NCBI GenBank assembly: GCA_011037195.1
Contig: JAAEAF010004375.1
Location: 17,746 to 81,745, forward strand
Source: Triatoma infestans
Lineage: Eukaryota; Arthropoda; Insecta; Hemiptera; Reduviidae
Direction: 5' to 3'
Length of the DNA stretch: 64,000 nucleotides
Shown here in pieces: positions 57,241 through 64,000 of the stretch. Every line of letters starts with the position of its first letter. Positions within the stretch are counted from its first letter, which is position 1. Made by a program: the position numbers and the translations under genes. Under the pieces are notes generated by a model. The model saw nothing but the letters and a program-made list of their open reading frames with translations. It was not told where the DNA came from and made no database searches.

Positions 57241-58948
57241 ATTTTAAGAAAAAATTTCGTGAAAAATTCTGATCTTTATCAGTTGATAAATGAGAGTTAT
57301 TTTTTATCGTAATTTTTAAAAATTCTATATGATTTTTATATAAAAGTAAAAAGTAATTGTTAACATTTTTCTTATTTCAACGGAAATTAATTATCTCCCA
57401 ATGAGAGATTTGTGTTTTGATCAGAAATAAGAGTTATCCTGTGAATTTTATTATTTTTCCCAAACTATAAAAATCATGCCTGATAATCGATATGTCTTAT
57501 TATTCACTTTTGCTAATACGCGATTGTAAACAAACATTAGATAAATTCATATCCAATAAAATTCAAATTGAATGACTTACGGTACAGACAGACTATCGTC
57601 TACACATTTACAGTAGATCACTGTTTTGAAATTAAATTCTTCTTAAGTTTATTTTATTTAGTTAATTAATTATGTACTATTCAATAAAATGTATTAAATT
57701 TTTAGAAAAACGACATGATTTTGTTTAATTCCCCCCCCCCCAAGCAGAAGAAAACATGAGAATTTGATTTTATAAATTCATCAAAAATTTTTAAATTGAA
57801 GTTATCCATGTTGAATAAATTTTAAAAATAAACAAAGATTTTTTGCCTGAACATGTATTTGTTCATCTAAATTGGTCCATTTTTTTCCAATTCGTTTTTT
57901 GATTGTTAAAAAGTTTTCAAATGAAAAATTAGGCAAAAAAAAATGGAAAATCTCTGCATATTTATCTCTCAGCATGTAATGTCATTCCGACATGTCATTT
58001 CGACAGTCATAAAATTACGTTTCTTTGTCGTCAATAAAGGAAATTGAGTTTTTATTTTTGAGAGAAAAATTATTTCCGCTCATGGTATAACCGTTATTTA
58101 TGGAAAGATTTATTTTGTCTCAAAAAATACCCTCATGGTGTGATTATTTGATAATTTGACTAGAAATTAATAGTACAACCATAATATAAATCAAAAAATT
58201 ATTTCTATATACAAAAAATCGATATCGTGATATGATTTTTTATATAATATAAATAATATTATTGATTTCAATCCGTGCCGATGGGTCAATCTTGGGATAC
58301 TTGCTTAACTATTTACTATTTTGGCGCTCGTTTGTTGTTTATTCTAATTTATTTTATATTTAAAGGCTTTTTAAAGAAACAATGCACATTTCTTAGTACT
58401 TAGTGCATTGTAATCTCCCAACATTATATAGTATTTCGAAATATATACATATATATATATTGAGCCTTGCCAATTTTCAACAAGTCCTTTCCTAATGGTA
58501 TCTATGAGATTGATATCATAATAAGAAGATTCATTTAGGAAACTTCATCATTTTTTATTATGTATTTAACAACTCTATACAAACCAAATCAGTGCTAAAA
58601 TTATTTTTTTATGAAGTAATAAAAATACTAACACAATATTGCGAGATAAAATATAAAATATATTTAAAAAAAAAATCATTAAACCGGTTGTATAATTATG
58701 TTCCATCATTAGCCTACATTTGCTTAACGCTTGCCTAAAGCTAAGTTTTAAATATATACACATGTATATATAAAAGTAATTTCAGCTTTATTTACATATA
58801 TGTTGATATTATTTACTTACATATTCAAATATTTTTATGCTGGATTCAATAAAATATCATCTGATATTCTGTTGATGTATTATGAGAAAAATAATTAATA
58901 AAATATTATTTTTTTTACTGATCTATTTTTTATTAAAGTTGGATTCAA
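57241..58948. other. AT-rich intronic sequence
   Basis: No feature recognised; C tract at 57730-57742. Confidence 0.4.
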
Positions 58949-58960
58949 TTCATCAAACTT

Positions 58961-59145
58961 TTTTTGTCATTTATTTGGAAATTTACAATTGCTGGTACGC
59001 TTGCGTAACCGGCAACAAGTAATTGAGATGACTTACAATGACCGGTAAAGGAAAAAAATCTCCCAGTGGTGACACTCCACATAATTTCGCTGCGTATACT
59101 TATAAGAGATCACGAGGTCACTGCCGCCTCAGTCGTCGAAGAGGG
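58961..59145 (-). repeat. 185-bp retroposed insert of unknown origin with 12-bp target duplication
   Basis: TTCATCAAACTT is at 58949-58960 and 59146-59157. Read on the minus strand the insert begins CCCTCTTCGACGACTGAGGC. It contains TAACCG/CGGTTA-type short palindromic text (GCCGGTTACGCAAGCGTACC) and ends AAATAAATGACAAAAA, an A-rich tail with an AATAAA. No A/B boxes are evident. It looks like a retroposed copy of a small RNA or a short SINE/LINE tail. I cannot name the parent and saw no second copy. Confidence 0.6.
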
Positions 59146-59454
59146 TTCATCAAACTTATAATTCATATTAGATGCTCAATTGTCTTCCAATTTTATATCA
59201 ATAGGAAAATCTAAACTTGATAAAATGACTTTTTTTGTTTTAGAAAAGCATAAGCTCCCACCCTCTCCAAAAAGCTTCTTTAAATGAACTTTCTCGGATA
59301 AAAGTTTCAAATAAAAGTGTCTGTATTTACCAAATTCATATACTAAATTTAATGAAATCGTCGGTATTTTTATGGAGAAAATGGCAGAAAAATAAATAAA
59401 ATAAAAACAGTAAAAATGGCAACATATTTAATTCTAATTAATATTATTGTAGAA

Positions 59455-60300
59455 TCGTATCATTTATTATTTATCATCATCATAGTCCTGTCCTCTCCTA
59501 CCGTCTAGATAGTGTAGAGGCCTTACAGAGCTCTTCCATCCATCTCTATCTTTTGCCAATTCTTTTCTACTTCCCCATTCTATTCCTCTTCCAAATCTTC
59601 CTTCACTTTCTCATCCCAGGTTCTTCTTGGTCGGCCGCGGCGTCTCCTGCCTTCCACCTTCGACTCGTACGCCAGCTTTGCGATTTTTTCATTTCCCATT
59701 CTGGCAACATGTCCGAACCATCTAAGTTGGTTTCTTCTGATCGAATGTATGGCTGGCTCTACGCGCAGATCTCTTGTAACTGTGGCATTTCTTTACCTTG
59801 ATCCTTTTAGTTAAAAACCTTTCTTAAATAACGCATTTCCGCGGCTTGAATTTGACTTTTCAGTCTTGTTGTTAGTGACCAAGACTCACTAGAATAGGAT
59901 AATATTGGTAGATACACAGATTTATAAACAGCGACCTTCGCCTAGGAAACTGTTTTTAGTGGCGTGAAAGAAACCTTCCTGCCGCATCTATCCTCTCTCT
60001 TACTTCATCTTCCATTCTACCTTTTTCATTTAGGTGAGCACCCAGGTATTTAAACGATTTCACTTGCTCCAATACCGCTCCCCTGGCCTTCATTTTTATT
60101 CTCCAACTGCTGTCACCGATCACCATAGTCTTCGTTTTCTCATTATAAATTTCCTCCAGTTTCTTTTTCTTCAACTCTTCAACCAGGACGTTAATATTAA
60201 ACTGGAGGATCTTTTCAGAGTCTGCTGCTACTAGCATATCGTCAGCGTATGCAAGTACACCAATTCCCACTCTCTTTAGATATCAGTACCCTATGTGTAA
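59455..60300 (-). pseudogene. RTE-like LINE: reverse-transcriptase active site to C-terminus
   Basis: On the minus strand GVLAYADDMLVAADSEKIL carries the catalytic YADD. It is followed by FKYLGAHLNEKGRMEDEVRE and RIDAAGRFLSRH, the standard FKYLG motif. After a frameshift come RNQLRWFGHVARMGNEKIAK, then GRPRRTWDEKVKEDLEEEW and a stop. The 3' end is ACTATGATGATGATAAATAA, a short repeat tail typical of RTE. RTE-type RT copies element RNA at nicked target DNA. The frame is broken at about 59950 and again near 59790. It differs in sequence from the RTE fragment at 54359-54840, so it is probably a separate family. Confidence 0.8.
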
Positions 60301-60540
60301 CTTTTTCATTCTTGGTAGCTTGATATACCAAGTGTAAAGAAAATCATTGGCGCTATTTTCGTGAAAAATGCAAAAAAAACTTATTGTTCTGGTTAGTTCC
60401 GCAGAGCTGGAAAGCATCAGAGGCAGAAAAAGTAAAAATCAGAATGCAATGGACAAATTGCAAGACAAATATAACTAGATGATACCACGCTATGGCAAGT
60501 ATACTTAGTTCTGTAAATTTTCTGTATAATCTGTTGTGGT

Positions 60541-60653
60541 TGGTTCCGCAGAGCTGGAAAGCATCAGGGATATTTTCCGTGATAGCCTACTTCTTTTTGC
60601 GGTCATCGACTGGTTTCGGGCGTTCGTCCATCATCAGGATGCTTTTGTCAACA
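60541..60653 (+). repeat. Dispersed Penelope-like motif, best copy
   Basis: GGTTCCGCAGAGCTGGAAAG, ATTTTCCGTGATAGCCTACT, TCTTTTTGCGGTCATCGACT, GGTTTCGGGCGTTCGTCCAT and CATCAGG follow each other. The first block also stands alone at 60394-60424, so two copies lie close together. The antisense reading, CTGATGATGG...CCGAAACC, resembles the segment found near Penelope-like element ends, an assignment I make from memory only. Confidence 0.5.
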
Positions 60654-60800
60654 CACAAACACACAGTTTCTAAAAACCATTTTTTTTTTCAGTCTCAGGG
60701 GACCTGAAATCGTCTATTTCCGGTAAATACTCTAAATCAAAAATTTGAATACGATTGCAATATTTCCTCTGATTATAGCAGTTAGAGAAGGTAATAATAT

Positions 60801-62780
60801 TATTAAACATTTAACTCTATTTTAAAATTACAAACAAAAAAAAGAAAAGAAAAAAGCAATCTGAAATCAAATTATAAGTGGGTAGTGCGATCTGTTGACA
60901 GTATTAAGTGCCTCGAAGTGTACTCCGCGATGGCTGTCCTTGAGGCTGTTCAAAATGTTATGTATGTATACAATCCCTCAGAAAATACTTCTTAGAATTT
61001 ACATTTCTCGTTTTATTTTGTTTACTTATCAACAGCCCGTCTGCTTCCTTATTGAAACTATATACATATATAATCTGTTTTCTCTTTTTTTTCTTGAAGT
61101 CTTATTTTTTCCAATTTATAGATAATGTCTGTAGAGAGAAATATAAATACTTTATATATTAAATATGCACATTGTCGTTTTTTCCTTCATTAAGAATTTT
61201 ATAGTATTAATCATATAAATAGTATTTATTGGCAGCTCAAATTTGAAAAAAAATATATACTCCATCTAAGGAACATATTGAATCCCAGCCAAATGTTTGA
61301 AAGCCTGATTCAGAACATGTCCAAATTGTAAATATAATACTCATTTTTTTGTAAACTGATACAACAATCTAAGTTTTGTTCTTTTTAACTGGAATTTATA
61401 TATCTTTATGTATTTATTAATAAAAGGAAAAAAATTATCTTTTGCTAAACAGAGATAGATGATTGTCACAAACTGAAGTTACAAAATTCCTCACCTAAAA
61501 ATAAATGTTTACAGAAATACTGCTCCGCATAAACTCGTACTCTTATTTGCGCTTCTTCATAGGGAAGAACATGCTTATTCCAAATTAAATTTGAACGATC
61601 TGCAAATTCCAATGAAGTTTAGATTATTCGTAAATTAGTCTGTTCTTCTTAATAAGTTTCTTTTTACTTTTTGCACCATTATATCATCAATAAAATGTAT
61701 TTTAGTATGGTGTTTGAACTTTGGAAATATTTCCACCATTCTCTATTACAAGTACCGATGGAGTTTAAAGAAAGAGTATAAAGAGGCAGGTGTAACAGAG
61801 AGTGAGGTGCTTATTAACTGGAGACAGTTGTGAAAGTTGTATCGATAAGTAATAGCACGCTGGAACTGTTCTCCGTCTGGTAAAGGGGAAACCAAATTGT
61901 ATATTGGTTGGATGTATATGTATGTATATATATATATATATATATATAGTGAGAGAGGATGAGGTGCGGCCTACTACCGTTATTGCCCCTACAGCAGCTC
62001 ACCGTCAGCCCCACAGCAGCTACAGCAAGTTTTACTACACACACACACACACACACACACATCTCTACCTGTGTATATACCGTAACAATAAGGCCTCTCC
62101 ACTCATCTTCTATATCGCTTATCACTGTCCTATCGAATTTTATCATTTCCATCTTCACGAAGTCTCTATTAGATAATTACCCCTCTTTAAATATGTTTGT
62201 TTCATTATTCAATTAAGTAATTACTTCCAATTTTTTAAATAAATCAAACTCAACTCATATCTAACCCTACAATTTCCGTATATTTACAAAAAAAAAAAAA
62301 GGTCCAAAGGTTGAGAAACATTCGCTGAAGTGTAATAATAGAAGTGGGTGGGGTTATAGTGCTACGCTCACGTCTTGAAGGAAGAATAATGAAATCAAAA
62401 GAGAAGAAGGCATATTTAGGCACTATGGAAATAGTAGGGTTTATTAATTAGGGATAATTTCATTGAGACAGAATGATGAGAAAAATTGCGAGTTGCCTTT
62501 TGTTAAAGCTTTTTCATATGATGTGTTCTTTTAACTTGCAAAGGTTTCATTTTGAGGTTCTTCAATTTTGTAGGTTCTTTATATTATTTTAATTCGTATC
62601 ATCTTACTCTATTACATAATAACCCTTAGAGGGTGTTTGATTGGGTCCCTGTGGGACGGAAACGAAGGGCAAAGAAGATGGAATAAATTCAGAAATGAAG
62701 GAAAGAGATTTTTACAAGGGGAAGACTGCTTTGATAGGAGTAAGTGGATATTCGGTATCGTAAAATGTTGTGAGACATCA
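60801..62780. other. AT-rich intronic sequence with TA and CA microsatellites
   Basis: (TA)n at 61925-61949 and (AC)n at 62034-62060 are separated by a short GC-richer stretch (61950-62030) containing repeated CAGCAGCT-like words. No gene recognised. Confidence 0.45.
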
Positions 62781-64000
62781 AACCACCCCTCTCAATAATC
62801 TTCCCCCTCCCAAAATCAACCTTGAATGAATTTTCTTGGATAAAATTGCATAAAAATTAATAGGTCTCTGTATTCATTCATAGTTAGCATACCAAGTTTA
62901 ATGAAACCGTCGGTGTTTTTATGAAGAAAATCTTAAAAAACTAAAAAAAAATTGTTCAGTAAGTCGCACTTCCGGTTAACCGTTTTTTTGAAACTTGGAA
63001 TTTTAGCCACATATTTAATTCTGATTAATATTAAATGGATGAGAATCGTATAATAACTTAAAGTACCACTTTAGAGGACAGCGTAACCCAGTCCTTTCCT
63101 CCAAATTGCCTTAAATGAATTTTCTCGGTGATACGTTTCAAATAAAAGTTATTACCCTTTTTATATATAAATATATTAAATTTAAAGAAAAATATTGTGG
63201 AAGCCATTTTCGAAAAAAATCTTAAAAAACTGTAATATTCATTTTGTAAAAAGGTTCTTCCGGTTGATATATTCATCCACTATAAAACCTTTTTATCAAG
63301 TCCTCCTGGTGAAACTTAAACGAAATATCAAGTTTTAACCTTCCTACGATTTTTCCCTTTTTGAGTTATATTTCCGCTATTCTCCCGTGACTCCAAAATG
63401 ACTGTACGTAACAAACGTTTATTCTACAAAACTGCAATCAGGCCCCGATATTGATATACGCTTCTTCTGCCTGGAAACCAACCTGTACCACTAATATTAA
63501 AAAATTACAGACTATACAGAACAAATTCCTGAGACTCGCGACTGACTCACCACGCTACACCAATATTACCCAATTACATGAGACTACTTCAACAAACTGA
63601 ACACAACTACATAAAAACCAGATTACTAAAACTACTGACATCCTTAGACTGCCACACAAACTCTCTTTACCCCGAAATAATTGTTCTACAACAGAACAAT
63701 AAAATAGAGACACAAGCGTATTAGAAGCATCCTTAATTAACGCTTCCACCTTTTGAGATGCAGGTTTTTCCTTCTTTTTTCCCTGCAATTTAAATCCCCC
63801 GCCCCCAATAATAATGTGTCAATTTCATTTGTATTGGAGGATGTAATGTTTATACATTGGAACTTCAATTTCAATCTATTAAATATGTATATTAAATTTG
63901 TAAATAAATAAAAAAATTATCTACAAACACATTGACCAGTTTCTAAATAACCAAAAAATAATATTTTTGGTCTCAGGGAATCTAAAATTGTGTATTTCTG
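62780..64000 (+). mobile_element. TIR15 copy running off the window, split by a Jockey-like piece
   Basis: Module text runs from CCACCCCTCTCAATAATCTT through ACTTCCGGTTAACCG (62965) and CACTTTAGAGGACAGCG to CTTCCGGTTGATAT (63257). The terminal unit begins, is broken at about 63395, and resumes at about 63930 (GACCAGTTTCTAAATAACCA, TGTATTTCTG). The tail lies outside the window. Confidence 0.65.
63395..63925 (+). pseudogene. Jockey-like LINE C-terminal fragment
   Basis: MTVRNKRLFYKTAIRPRY, then in the next frame TLLLPGN, then LQTIQNKFLRLATDSPRYTN-type text, is the region after the reverse-transcriptase active site in Jockey elements. Frame changes occur around 63455 and 63590. The 3' part is AT-rich and ends in TAAATAAATAAAAAAATT. 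It is inserted into the TIR15 copy at 62780-64000. Confidence 0.7.

Larger units (their letters stand above)
59200..60800 (+). mobile_element. TIR15 copy split by an RTE element and a Penelope-like segment
   Basis: Module text is recognisable at 59200-59450 (CCCACCCTCTCCAAAAAGCT, TTCAAATAAAAGTG, CAACATATTTAATTCTAATT), at 60315-60380 (GCTTGATATACCAAGTGTAA) and at 60650-60800 (CTAAAAACCATTTTTTTTTT, CTATTTCCGGTAAATACTC, CAGTTAGAGAAGGTAA). The head is missing or unrecognisable. The RTE block and the 60395-60653 segment interrupt it. Confidence 0.55.

Noticed and set aside
1..64000. CRISPR array, bacterial operon or phage-like cluster
   Set aside because: No regularly spaced direct repeats and no dense coding; the sequence is eukaryotic intron and transposon DNA.

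Overview
The window reads as nuclear DNA of an animal, most likely an insect. It is strongly AT-rich, with long homopolymer and dinucleotide tracts, tRNA-derived SINEs, and LINE, mariner, Harbinger and solo-LTR remnants, and almost no long open frames. A sap-feeding hemipteran would fit this repeat mix, but nothing in the sequence proves it.

The only host exon I can defend is a short one on the plus strand at 32632-32717. It has a clean polypyrimidine-AG acceptor and a GTGAGT donor, and encodes 28 residues with the cysteine spacing of the first VWC domain of BMPER / Crossveinless-2, a secreted BMP-binding protein. Most of the window is therefore probably intron of a long cv-2-like gene. A short ATG exon at 9509-9572 has a compatible splice phase and a signal-peptide-like translation; it is a speculative first exon.

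The rest is dominated by one dispersed, apparently non-coding repeat family, called TIR15 here. It starts with TCTGGTGTGAAACACTC followed by ACTTTCTCTTACTCC, ends with GGAGTAAGAGAAAGT, and is built from repeated modules of about 300 bp. More than a dozen full, deleted, inverted or interrupted copies lie across the window. They act as landing sites: a LINE, itself split by a mariner-type MITE, sits in the copy at about 10084-12530; LINE pieces in those at 18928-20270 and 45206-47610; RTE pieces in those at 54047-55430 and 59200-60800; a Jockey-like piece in the last copy; and probably a solo LTR at 25678-26381. Several insertions have exact target-site duplications, so the order of events can be read.

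Layout. 1-5100: LINE C-termini and TIR15 copies. 5800-9300: a TIR15 copy and a decayed mariner transposase. 10000-13760: nested LINE/MITE and a solo LTR. 14400-24900: SINEs and LINE 3' ends. 25200-28310: second solo LTR and a chimeric TIR15/SINE. 28600-32490: inverted repeat and two good TIR15 copies. 32632-32717: the cv-2-like exon. 33632-34921: Harbinger remnant with a perfect 46-nt hairpin. 38600-44460: SINEs and LINE/Jockey pieces. 44461-47610: TIR15 copies, one an inverted dimer. 48750-49232: pogo/Tigger-like MITE. 50680-51360: decayed LINE. 52560-64000: SINEs, RTE fragments and TIR15 copies. No rRNA, intact tRNA or CRISPR was seen.
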